Assembly: GCA_047972415.1 (NCBI GenBank)
Contig: JBKEAN010000246.1
Coordinates: 1 to 28,794, forward strand
Direction: 5' to 3'
Origin: Mangrovibacterium sp047972415
GTDB lineage: Bacteria; Bacteroidota; Bacteroidia; Bacteroidales; Prolixibacteraceae
DNA length: 28,794 nt
Below, in pieces: positions 1 through 6,838 of the stretch (position 1 is its first letter; each line of letters opens with the position of its first letter). The notes under the pieces were generated by a model, which saw only the letters and a list, made by a program, of their open reading frames with translations, searched no databases and was not told where the DNA came from. The translations under genes were made by a program, and so were the position numbers.

Positions 1-35
1 AATAATCCAACATCAATTTAAAAACACCCAGATAC

Positions 36-84
36 GATAAAAACAAAAGCAAGCCTAATGCCTGGATTGTGCTTGCTTTTGTTG
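36..84 (-). terminator. Intrinsic terminator of the small lipoprotein gene
   Basis: A perfect 12-bp inverted repeat (43-54 with 71-82, arm GCTTGCTTTTGT on the minus strand) is followed on the minus strand by a U-rich run (complement of the A-run at 37-43). It lies about 65 nt past the stop codon of the lipoprotein gene at 147-653. The plus-strand reading lacks a T-run, so it is oriented for minus-strand transcription. Confidence 0.8.
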
Positions 85-146
85 CCGGTAACACCGGCCT
101 AAATATGTTGCCGAAAGTTTAGGAAGTTCCGGTTTTTCGTGGGAAG

Positions 147-653
147 TTAATTCACCGCTTTTACCAGTAACGGAGTTCCGGAAAGCTTAGAGGCTTTCAT
201 TACCGCGTCAAAATCGTTAATATCAGCCGATTTTGTTTTATACCAATCAGCGGGCATAACGGCAATGCGGAAGGTTTGTTCGGCTAAATCGGCCGATGTT
301 AATTCAGACTGATCGAAGTTGGCCTCTACATAAATGGTCACATCATTCGAAGTATAATCGAAGTTATACTGGAAGGAACCATCGGTTAGAAAAACACTTT
401 GGGGCAGTGGGCGCCAAATATCGACCTTATCAATTTGATCCCAAAGGATATACACCATTACCACATCGGTATCGTAAATGACAAAGTTTGACGGGAATTC
501 GTAGTAAAGGCTGTATTTGTTGGCTTCGGTAAAGGAGCCACTGGTTTCAAAAACAGTTCCCAACAATTCGGGATTGTAAACATCGCCCTCTTCGGTACAC
601 GAAGTAAACAGGACAATGGTTAGCAGCATTAAAAAACGGGCCATTGTTTTCAT
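147..653 (-). CDS. Small secreted lipoprotein of unknown function
   Basis: The product is 168 aa. It starts with a charged MKTMAR stretch, a hydrophobic core and the lipobox LFTSC, so Cys19 should be lipidated and the protein anchored in the envelope. The mature part is rich in Tyr, Asp and Phe with alternating polar and hydrophobic residues, as expected of a beta-rich fold, and has no obvious catalytic motif. It resembles the many Bacteroidota hypothetical lipoproteins that carry a PLPQ..FL(S/T)DG stretch and a late FRI.V.PADW stretch, but I cannot assign a function. It is 183 nt downstream of the aldo/keto reductase on the same strand and ends in its own strong terminator. It may be a monocistron or the last gene of a short operon. 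Confidence 0.75.
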   Translation of the reverse strand: MKTMARFLMLLTIVLFTSCTEEGDVYNPELLGTVFETSGSFTEANKYSLYYEFPSNFVIYDTDVVMVYILWDQIDKVDIWRPLPQSVFLTDGSFQYNFDYTSNDVTIYVEANFDQSELTSADLAEQTFRIAVMPADWYKTKSADINDFDAVMKASKLSGTPLLVKAVN

Positions 654-836
654 CGATTTTGATTTTAGTTTTATAAATTATTTGTTGAATGACGATAAAC
701 AAGTATTGTGCCTAAATATACGGTATCGTTTATTGAATTAAAAATTAACCGTTTTGCTTTGGGCTTACAACAGGTTACTTTGTTCCCTTTATTCGTAAAA
801 GGAAACCACAGCTTTGACAGAATTGTTTTCTTCGGG

Positions 837-2015
837 CTATTTTTTTTCGCGAAACAGCTCGCGGTGAGTTTCTTCAATTAGTTTGCGGAGCGGTATTTGT
901 GGCGGGCAACGCGAGTAATCGATCCGGCCGAGGTTTTCGTTGGTTGGAAATTGTCCGGGAAACCAATGATCTTTTTCCTGAAACATATTGTAGCGATAAA
1001 GTCCAAACTCGCGCATGTCGTAACAGGTTAACATCATCCGGAAACGGAGGATTTCGGGTATATTCAGGCCAGAGGGGTCGCCACTCATCTCGTAGCCTTC
1101 GTAAAAACCATAAGGGTCGGTAAAGCGTTGTTCGTCCAGGCGTTGTTTAATGCGGCTGTCGGCATGGCTTAAGGGGGCCGGGGCCGGAAAAATACCGTCG
1201 ATAGTTTCGAAACCCGAGGTAACCGGCAAGCCAAAGCTAAGAGTGTGTACACCGGTATGCCCTAAACAAAAACGCGCATTAAACTGAACCGGGTGAAGCG
1301 GTGCTGTTAGTTCTTTCAACTTTTTGGACGGAGAATTTAACCGGCCACCTTTGTCGTTTGGCGAAATAATAAACACCCCCATATCTTTGGTCTGTGCCAA
1401 ATCAATAGCTGCTTTGTTTCGCTGAAAGAAATAGTAAAAGTGCAGGTTCACAAAGTCGAACAGATTGGTTTCAATGGCCCGGATAATAACTTCGAGCGGG
1501 GCGTGCGTACTAAAACCCACGTGATGAATCAGTCCCTCTTCTTTCATCTTCAATAATTCTTCTACAGCACCACCGGGGGCACAGGCCATTTCAAACAATT
1601 CCATTGTATTAATACCGTGCCAGGCATAAAAATCGAAGTAAGGTGTTTTCAGTGTCTGTAGTTGTTCCAGTACCAAGGTGCGCATTTCGGCAGCAGTGCG
1701 TGCGCTGCCTTTGGTCATCAGAAAATAAGAATCGCGTTTCAGTTTCAGCACATCATTCAGCACTATGCCGTAAACCGTTTCGCTTTTGCCATAACCATGA
1801 GCTGTTTCAATGAGGTTAATCCCTTGTTTTAGGGCTTTTTCAACTGTGTCGCAGCACTGGTCGAGGGTTGCCTGCGGAACCTCGTGCCGTGGATTTTCCC
1901 AACCATGTGCATAGCGCATCCCTCCAAGGGTAATTACACTGATGTGTTGATTAGTTTTCCCAAAACGGCGGTATTCCATCCGGGGTTTATAGAGCGAAAA
2001 CTGGCTGTAGTCCAT
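837..2015 (-). CDS. Aldo/keto reductase with degenerate ferredoxin-like tail
   Basis: A 392-aa protein of the aldo/keto reductase superfamily (NAD(P)H-dependent carbonyl reduction in a TIM barrel). The family start MEYRRFGKT is at residue 13; the frame also has an ATG 12 codons earlier, so the true start could be either. The usual active-site tetrad can be traced as Glu70 in INLIETAHGYGKSE (Asp in most AKRs), Tyr75, Lys102 (MTKGS) and His123 (AWHG). Replacement of Asp by Glu in this motif is common in one AKR subgroup. That subgroup usually carries a C-terminal 4Fe-4S region. Here the tail keeps a RCPPQIPL-type segment, but the CxxCxxC triplet that should precede it is missing. The physiological substrate is unknown. 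It is probably transcribed from the -7 box at 2044-2051. Confidence 0.88.
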   Translation of the reverse strand: MDYSQFSLYKPRMEYRRFGKTNQHISVITLGGMRYAHGWENPRHEVPQATLDQCCDTVEKALKQGINLIETAHGYGKSETVYGIVLNDVLKLKRDSYFLMTKGSARTAAEMRTLVLEQLQTLKTPYFDFYAWHGINTMELFEMACAPGGAVEELLKMKEEGLIHHVGFSTHAPLEVIIRAIETNLFDFVNLHFYYFFQRNKAAIDLAQTKDMGVFIISPNDKGGRLNSPSKKLKELTAPLHPVQFNARFCLGHTGVHTLSFGLPVTSGFETIDGIFPAPAPLSHADSRIKQRLDEQRFTDPYGFYEGYEMSGDPSGLNIPEILRFRMMLTCYDMREFGLYRYNMFQEKDHWFPGQFPTNENLGRIDYSRCPPQIPLRKLIEETHRELFREKK

Positions 2016-2043
2016 AGGGGAGTGGTTTATTTATAAAAGGCTT

Positions 2044-2051
2044 CAAAATTA
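2044..2051 (-). promoter_or_regulatory. Putative -7 box for the aldo/keto reductase
   Basis: The minus strand reads TAATTTTG, a full match to the Bacteroidota -7 consensus TAnnTTTG, about 30 nt upstream of the start codon. No convincing TTG -33 box is seen 19-21 nt further upstream, so the call rests on the -7 match and its position. Confidence 0.4.
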
Positions 2052-2160
2052 ACAATAGCAGGCTAAATTGGTTTAGTTTCTATTATTTCTGATGGTGATT
2101 AATCGGCATTTGACGAGCATCCGGGATTATTTATGGTGGTGGCAGGGCCCGGTTTTGGCT

Positions 2161-2251
2161 AAAAAAAGAAAGGATGGGCACTGCCATCCTTTTCTCACTT
2201 AACCAAAACTATTTCTATGAAAAAAACTGCTTATTCTATGTCTTATTGTCT
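2161..2251 (-). ncRNA. Putative small RNA, copy 1 of a tandem pair
   Basis: This is not a recognised RNA family. On the minus strand a TAACTTTG -7 box (2256-2263) is followed by about 90 nt without a credible ORF. The unit ends in a 9-bp GC-rich hairpin (2169-2177 with 2184-2192, arm GGATGG/CCATCC) and a run of U (complement of the A-run at 2161-2167), the shape of an intrinsically terminated sRNA. A second copy lies exactly 179 bp away with the same promoter, body and terminator. Between copies the stem is identical while the six-base loop differs completely, and a 44-nt block next to the hairpin has only two differences. The RNA carries a long U-tract followed by CAUAGA, a GGUUAAGUGAG element, then the terminator. 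The start is predicted from the -7 box to within a few bases. Confidence 0.6.
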
Positions 2252-2255
2252 GATA

Positions 2256-2300
2256 CAAAGTTACGACGGATTTGCGTTAAAGCAGGTTAATGTAGGTTAA
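2256..2300 (-). promoter_or_regulatory. Promoter of sRNA copy 1 with phased TTAAC repeats
   Basis: The -7 box TAACTTTG is at 2256-2263. Upstream, the pentamer TTAAC (minus strand) occurs at 2276-2280, 2286-2290 and 2296-2300, exactly 10 bp apart, with 12 nt between the nearest repeat and the -7 box. The second repeat lies about where a -33 box would be, and no TTG is present there. The same arrangement recurs in copy 2. Same-face direct repeats of this kind are typical of OmpR/PhoB-type response-regulator sites; which regulator binds is not known. Confidence 0.5.
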
Positions 2301-2342
2301 AGAATATGAGAATGCCGGACTGCAAACCGCAATTAAACAGAC

Positions 2343-2430
2343 AAAAAAAAGGATGGTGGAAGCCATCCTTTTCTCACTTAACCAAACCTATCTCTATGAA
2401 AAAAAACTACTAACTATCTCTTTATTGTCT
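2343..2430 (-). ncRNA. Putative small RNA, copy 2 of a tandem pair
   Basis: Paralogue of the unit at 2161-2251, shifted by exactly 179 bp without net gaps. The -7 box is TATCTTTG (2435-2442). The terminator is a 10-bp hairpin (2347-2356 with 2363-2372) whose A/T pairs run into eight U's on the minus strand. The block CTCACTTAACCAAA and the ATGAAAAAAA complement are retained, while the 5' third and the hairpin loop have drifted. Copy 1 could in principle encode a 27-codon plus-strand peptide, but copy 2 stops after five codons, so peptide coding is not what is conserved. Confidence 0.6.
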
Positions 2431-2434
2431 GAGT

Positions 2435-2479
2435 CAAAGATAGGGCGCCATTGCGTTAACGCGGGTCAACGAATGTTAA
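2435..2479 (-). promoter_or_regulatory. Promoter of sRNA copy 2 with phased TTRAC repeats
   Basis: The -7 box TATCTTTG is at 2435-2442. TTRAC pentamers on the minus strand are at 2455-2459, 2465-2469 (TTGAC) and 2475-2479, again in exact 10-bp phase and with the same 12-nt gap to the -7 box as in copy 1. More TTAAC pentamers follow upstream at 2505, 2520 and 2526, without the regular phase. Confidence 0.5.
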
Positions 2480-2598
2480 AAGATATTAGAATACCGGGGT
2501 TATTGTTAAAAACAAGCCGGTTAATGTTAAACACCATGTAGCGTTTAGTTGGGACTAACCTCGGGTTGGCTTGTGACCCGGGTATCCGTTTTTGTTAT

Positions 2599-2820
2599 TT
2601 ATTTTGGTGCCAAACGGATTTCATCTTTATTCACTTTAAAATACTTGTCGGGATTAACCGGATGCAGTTTGCCCTTCTTTTTCAACTCGCGTTTTAAGTC
2701 GCAACTGGCACAACCCCCGCAAAGCCCCTTTTCTTTTGTAGTAAGGGCTTTGTAAAGATTGTACCCGAGTTTGGCTACAACGGCGGTAACGATAATCAGA
2801 ACGATGATATTTTGGACCAT
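2599..2820 (-). CDS. FeoB-associated Cys-rich membrane protein
   Basis: A 73-aa protein with one N-terminal transmembrane helix (residues 3-24) followed by the cysteine cluster CGGCASC (Cys34, Cys37, Cys40) and a basic, Lys-rich tail. This layout and the position directly after feoB match the FeoB-associated Cys-rich membrane protein family. That family is thought to help ferrous-iron transport, perhaps playing the part FeoC plays in Enterobacteria; the exact job is not established. It lies 86 nt downstream of the FeoAB gene on the same strand, so it is probably its third cistron. Confidence 0.85.
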   Translation of the reverse strand: MVQNIIVLIIVTAVVAKLGYNLYKALTTKEKGLCGGCASCDLKRELKKKGKLHPVNPDKYFKVNKDEIRLAPK

Positions 2821-2882
2821 AATGACTTCAATTTTAATTGAAAAAGAAATTAGCGATTGCCGATTAACGAATGGTCAACTCA

Positions 2883-2894
2883 TAACTCACGACT
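2883..2894. repeat. Dispersed TAACTCACGACT repeat, copy 1
   Basis: The 12-mer TAACTCACGACT here, within a run of related CTCA-type words, is identical to 28512-28523 near the other end of the window. Both lie just downstream of or between genes. Similar intergenic ACTCACGACTCA-type repeats are common in Bacteroidota genomes; no function is known to me. Confidence 0.4.
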
Positions 2895-2906
2895 CAGTGC
2901 TCAGGT

Positions 2907-5411
2907 CTACATAAACAAACTTCCGATCTGATAAATTGCAAAAGCGGCAATCCAGGCAATGGCCGTTGTATAAACAGTAGTAAAAATCGCCCATTTCCAG
3001 TTTGCTTCTTTTTTAATAGCGGCAACTACGGCCACACAGGGGAAGTAAATAAGTACAAAAATCATTAGTCCGAAGGCCACCAGTGGCGAAAAAACTTTTT
3101 GCCCAATCCGAGGCCCCGAAGTATAAGTTTGGCTTTGCAGCTTGTCCATGAGCGACTGCGAGGTTTCGTCGGCTTCCATGTCGGCATGGTAAAGTACTCC
3201 CATCGAGCTGACCACAATTTCTTTAGCAGCCATACCGGTAATAATGCTCATTCCCACTTTCCAGTCAAAACCCAGTGGCCGAATTACCGGTTCAATGGCG
3301 TGCCCCATGATGCCGATATACGATTTCTCCAAGCGTTCCTCTTCTTTCGACAGTTCGAGCTGGGCAATTTGTTCGGCTTTTACGTCTTCACCCAGTTCGG
3401 TGTTTGTTTCAAGCTGTAGAGACAGCGCATCGTAATCTTTGCTGAATTCAACCTGGCGCGGGTAGTAGCCCATTGCCCAGATAATGATAGAGGCAAATAG
3501 AATAACTGTTCCCATTTTTCGCAGATACTGTTCACCTTTGTGCCACATGTGAATGGTGGTGTTTTTAAGCGTCGGCATCCGGTATGGCGGCAATTCCATC
3601 ACAAAGGGAACCTCTTTTTTGGCAAACAGGGTCTTTTTAAAAAGCAGACCGACAAGCACGGCCGTAGCAATCCCAATAAAGTAAATGAGAAACAAAATAG
3701 CCCCCTGGTTGACTGTAAAGAAGGCGGAAATAAGCAACACGTAAACCGGCAAACGAGCCGAACAGGACATAAAGGGAATGATGAGCATGGTGAGCAAACG
3801 GTCGTTTTTATTGTCGAGTGTGCGGGTAGCCATAACAGCCGGCACATTGCAACCAAACCCCATAATCAGGGGGATGAACGATTTGCCGTGCAAGCCCATT
3901 TTGTGCATCAGCTTATCCATGATAAATGCTGCGCGGGCCATGTAGCCCGAGTCTTCCATAAGCGAGATACAGAAAAACAGGATGAGAATGTTGGGCAGAA
4001 AAATGATTACCCCGCCAACCCCGCCGATAATCCCGTCAACCAGCAGGTCTTTGAGGGCACCCTCAGGCATTTGCGTGCCAATGATCTCGCCCAACCAACC
4101 AATGCCGGCATCCATCCAATCCATGGGGTAACTACCCAGGGTAAAGGTTAGCTGGAAAGTGGCCCAAATAAAGAAAATAAAAATAGGAAAACCCCATATT
4201 TTGTGGGTAAGTATGCGATCTATCTCCCTGCTGGTTTCGCGCCGGGTTTGCGAGCCTGTCTTGTAAGTTTCTTTTAGTGCGCCGGCAATAAAGCCATATT
4301 TCGCATCGGCAATCAACGTTTCCGACTTGTCGCCCAAACGGTTTTCTAAGCGGGCAATCTCGGTATCCGTTACCTTCAGTATCGCTTCAGCATTGGCATT
4401 GCTGCGGACTAGTTCGCGGGTGCTGGCATCGTCTTCGAGCAGTTTAATGGACAGGTAGCGGGTAGAGTAGCGTGGATCGCGGTTCCGGTCTTTCTTTATT
4501 TCGGTTTGAATGGCGTGGATTGCATCCTCAATATCGGCACCGTAATTAATGTGAATGTGCCGCACAATAGGGTCGCGTTCCTCGTACACTTCAATAATTT
4601 TATCGAAGAGTTCTTTCAACCCTTTCCCTTTCGAAGCCACCGTGGGAACAATGGGAATACCCATCATTTCGCCCAATCGTTTGTAGTTGAACTTTACATC
4701 TTTTTGCTGTAACTCGTCGTACATGTTCAGTGCAATCACCACTTTAATATTCATGTCGATAAGTTGGGTGGTGAGGTAGAGGTTCCGTTCCAGGTTCGAT
4801 GCATCAATCACATTCACCACCACATCGGGTTTGCGTTCGCTAATGTGGTTGCGTACGAAAAGTTCTTCGGGCGAATACTCGGTAATGGAATAAGTTCCGG
4901 GTAAATCGGAAATCCGGAAGTTGAAATTGTTTTGCCGAAAGCGCGCTTCCTTGGCATCAATGGTTACACCGGCGTAGTTGCCGACACGCTCCTTTGAGCC
5001 GGATGCGTAATTAAACAGCGTGGTTTTTCCACAGTTCGGGTTTCCGACTAAGGCTACCGAAATGCTTTTTCCCTTTTCGTTTCCCGAAACTTTTAGCGTG
5101 TGGCTGTCAATAGTTCCTTCAAACTTACCATTCAATATTTCAGGCGCCAGCCCTTCGGCAACTACTTCAATCATTTCGGCCTCGCTGCGGCGCAACGAGA
5201 CCTTGTAGCCCATAATTTCGTATTCCACAGGGTCTTTCATCGGCGCATTTTTAATGACGCTTACTTTTTGCCCTTTAACGAATCCCATTTCGGAGATGCG
5301 TTTACGAAAAGCCCCCTGCCCATGAACATGGCTAATTATGCCTTCGTCGCCGGTTTTTAAGTCAGAAAGCCGTCTGTTTGTTGTCACTGTATCCTTGTGT
5401 TTTAAAGACAT
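2907..5411 (-). CDS. feoB: FeoA-FeoB fusion ferrous iron transporter
   Basis: An 834-aa inner-membrane GTP-dependent Fe(II) importer. Residues 12-85 form a FeoA/SH3-like domain (LSDLKTGDEG..., then YEIMGYKVSLRRSEA), fused to FeoB as is usual in Bacteroidota. The G domain shows G1 GNPNCGKTT (about 123-131), the switch region NYAGVT (145-150), G3 DLPG (169-172), G4 NMYD (229-232) and a G5-like VASKG. The membrane part starts near residue 405 and contains the Gate motif GFGCNVPA (518-525) and a late FPCVA Gate element. Length is normal for a FeoAB fusion and no key residue is missing. Its start lies 10 nt after the stop of an upstream porin gene, so the two are almost certainly co-transcribed, and the Cys-rich partner follows downstream. 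Confidence 0.96.
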   Translation of the reverse strand: MSLKHKDTVTTNRRLSDLKTGDEGIISHVHGQGAFRKRISEMGFVKGQKVSVIKNAPMKDPVEYEIMGYKVSLRRSEAEMIEVVAEGLAPEILNGKFEGTIDSHTLKVSGNEKGKSISVALVGNPNCGKTTLFNYASGSKERVGNYAGVTIDAKEARFRQNNFNFRISDLPGTYSITEYSPEELFVRNHISERKPDVVVNVIDASNLERNLYLTTQLIDMNIKVVIALNMYDELQQKDVKFNYKRLGEMMGIPIVPTVASKGKGLKELFDKIIEVYEERDPIVRHIHINYGADIEDAIHAIQTEIKKDRNRDPRYSTRYLSIKLLEDDASTRELVRSNANAEAILKVTDTEIARLENRLGDKSETLIADAKYGFIAGALKETYKTGSQTRRETSREIDRILTHKIWGFPIFIFFIWATFQLTFTLGSYPMDWMDAGIGWLGEIIGTQMPEGALKDLLVDGIIGGVGGVIIFLPNILILFFCISLMEDSGYMARAAFIMDKLMHKMGLHGKSFIPLIMGFGCNVPAVMATRTLDNKNDRLLTMLIIPFMSCSARLPVYVLLISAFFTVNQGAILFLIYFIGIATAVLVGLLFKKTLFAKKEVPFVMELPPYRMPTLKNTTIHMWHKGEQYLRKMGTVILFASIIIWAMGYYPRQVEFSKDYDALSLQLETNTELGEDVKAEQIAQLELSKEEERLEKSYIGIMGHAIEPVIRPLGFDWKVGMSIITGMAAKEIVVSSMGVLYHADMEADETSQSLMDKLQSQTYTSGPRIGQKVFSPLVAFGLMIFVLIYFPCVAVVAAIKKEANWKWAIFTTVYTTAIAWIAAFAIYQIGSLFM

Positions 5412-5421
5412 AAGTTCTTTA

Positions 5422-6567
5422 TTAAAATTCTAAACCAAACCGAACGATTCCCACAAATGCATTGTCTAAGTTCTGGCCGGTACCTCCCGGATTAATAACA
5501 TATTGCAAATCGGGTTGAATATATAAAAGTTTGTTTAGTTGATATTTATATGTGAGTTCAATTGTTGTTTCATCTTTTGCTGCCTCTTCGGTCATAATAC
5601 CGCGGGCCATGGCCAATCCGAACGTATCCGAAACCTTTTTCGAAAACAAACCGGAATAATGAATGCCGGTTCCGAAGTAGGCAATATTGTCATTCCGGGG
5701 GCTGAACCCAAGTTGGTAAAAAATACTCAGCCCTTTGCCATCTTCGCGGCTAGGGCTAATGCGGTGGTCACCAACAGCATAAAAGCCATAATCATATTCC
5801 AGGTCATCGTCTTCCGTTTCTACTTCGCTGGAATGCTCATGGTAAAAGAACCCGAACTTCAGAATTTCAGCACAATCGTGATTATCGCTGCAATGAAAGT
5901 TGGCCTCGGTTACCCAAAGCAGACCGTGGAGGTGGTTCAAATCCCATTCTACATTGTAAGGGTTGCGGTCAAAGTCAACCGGCGAACCTTTGTAAAGTGC
6001 AGTTTTCAGGTTGAAACGGTCGGTTGCATCCCAACAAATAGTGATACCGGGTGAGGTAAGCGGGAAGATTGGTGCCGCTACATTGTCGGCAATTACCGAG
6101 TGGATACCGAAAGAACTGTTCAGAAAAAGGCCTCCAAAATCGGAGGCAGCAAATTCAGCATTTAAGTCCTGCAAACCAAATGTCCCATGAATTTTTCCAA
6201 ATCGGTGACTATACCAAAGCTCGTATAAAAACGTGTGGTTCCCTGCCTCGATATTCGATACCACCTGGAAATCGCCAATTAGCTCAGCCGATGGTTCACC
6301 ACCATGCGTGTTTGATGCGTGAAGCATAAAACTGCCTCCTTTCCAGAGTTTTGCGCGTTCGGTGTCAAATTCGAGAAATAAATCGGCCAGCCCTAGGTAG
6401 GTCGATCCTGTCTTTATACCACCGTTGAAATTAGATACAACATCGCCTTTGTACGAGGCATAAAAAATAAGTGCCGGAAGTTTCTCCTTATCTTCCGGTT
6501 CGGCCTTAGTCCTCCCTGGGGCCAACAACGCCAACACCAGAATGGCCGCAGCTAAAACGTTTTTCAT
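5422..6567 (-). CDS. Outer-membrane porin (OprB-like) of the Feo operon
   Basis: A 381-aa protein with an N-terminal signal peptide, cleavage expected after about residue 22 (TKA). It then has repeated amphipathic beta-strands and ends in Phe (FGLEF), as outer-membrane barrels do. The pattern (early SYKGDVVSNFNGGI, later GKIHGTFGLQDLNAEFA and WYSHRFGK) resembles the carbohydrate-selective porin OprB family. A family label does not fix the substrate: the gene is 10 nt upstream of feoAB and shares its transcript, so passage of ferrous iron or an iron chelate across the outer membrane is the better guess from context. A candidate promoter is at 6599-6629. Confidence 0.8.
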   Translation of the reverse strand: MKNVLAAAILVLALLAPGRTKAEPEDKEKLPALIFYASYKGDVVSNFNGGIKTGSTYLGLADLFLEFDTERAKLWKGGSFMLHASNTHGGEPSAELIGDFQVVSNIEAGNHTFLYELWYSHRFGKIHGTFGLQDLNAEFAASDFGGLFLNSSFGIHSVIADNVAAPIFPLTSPGITICWDATDRFNLKTALYKGSPVDFDRNPYNVEWDLNHLHGLLWVTEANFHCSDNHDCAEILKFGFFYHEHSSEVETEDDDLEYDYGFYAVGDHRISPSREDGKGLSIFYQLGFSPRNDNIAYFGTGIHYSGLFSKKVSDTFGLAMARGIMTEEAAKDETTIELTYKYQLNKLLYIQPDLQYVINPGGTGQNLDNAFVGIVRFGLEF

Positions 6568-6598
6568 GCAGATTGAAAGTTTTGGTTTTTTTTTGATA

Positions 6599-6629
6599 TA
6601 AAGGTATTTTTACTGAGGAGCGGCATCAA
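6599..6629 (-). promoter_or_regulatory. Putative promoter of the porin-feoAB operon
   Basis: The minus strand reads TTG (6627-6629), a 20-nt spacer, then TACCTTTA (6599-6606), one mismatch from TAnnTTTG, with correct Bacteroidota spacing. It leaves a leader of about 25-30 nt. No clear Fur-type dyad was recognised over it. Confidence 0.45.
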
Positions 6630-6788
6630 TCCCAAGAAGTGGGGATTTTTCGATGACCGTTGTTGGTTGTACCAAATCTAACACCGGAATAACCCCTTTC
6701 CGAAAAGCTTGAAATTCAGAGGCAATTATTTAATTGTTAATTTGGGGCAGCATGGCTTAAGGTGCTTTCATAACTGCTGAAAAAAGCA

Positions 6789-6796
6789 TAATTTTG
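6789..6796 (+). promoter_or_regulatory. Putative -7 box for gpmI
   Basis: TAATTTTG matches TAnnTTTG fully and lies 42 nt before the gpmI start codon. The -33 region is weak (TTT at 6766-6768, no TTG). The A/T-rich leader has no Shine-Dalgarno sequence, normal for this phylum. Confidence 0.5.
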
Positions 6797-6838
6797 ACCC
6801 CCGAAAAGAATAATAATTTAAATTCATTATAAATAATT

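Larger units (their letters stand above)
2161..2498 (-). repeat. Tandem duplication, period 179 bp
   Basis: Bases 2161-2319 and 2343-2498 align without net gaps at an offset of 179. Identity is highest over the terminator stem and the adjacent 44 nt, stays clear through the -7 box, and is about 37 of 47 over the upstream repeat region. Homology fades past 2319 and 2498. The duplicated unit is a complete promoter-RNA-terminator module. Confidence 0.85.

Noticed and set aside
671..877. 68-aa minus-strand ORF between the aldo/keto reductase and the lipoprotein
   Set aside because: Overlaps the end of the reductase gene in another frame, with basic low-complexity composition and no recognisable motif.
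2217..2300. Plus-strand 27-codon ORF (MKKTAYS...) in sRNA copy 1
   Set aside because: The matching ATG in copy 2 is followed by a stop after five codons, so the coding frame is not conserved, whereas promoter and terminator on the other strand are.
2530..2600. Possible terminator hairpin for the Feo operon (CTCGGGT/ACCCGGG)
   Set aside because: The T-run is on the wrong side for minus-strand transcription and the stem is imperfect.
3540..4151. 203-aa plus-strand ORF inside feoB
   Set aside because: Antisense shadow of a well-supported gene; composition (many His, Gln, Asn) typical of reverse-frame reading.
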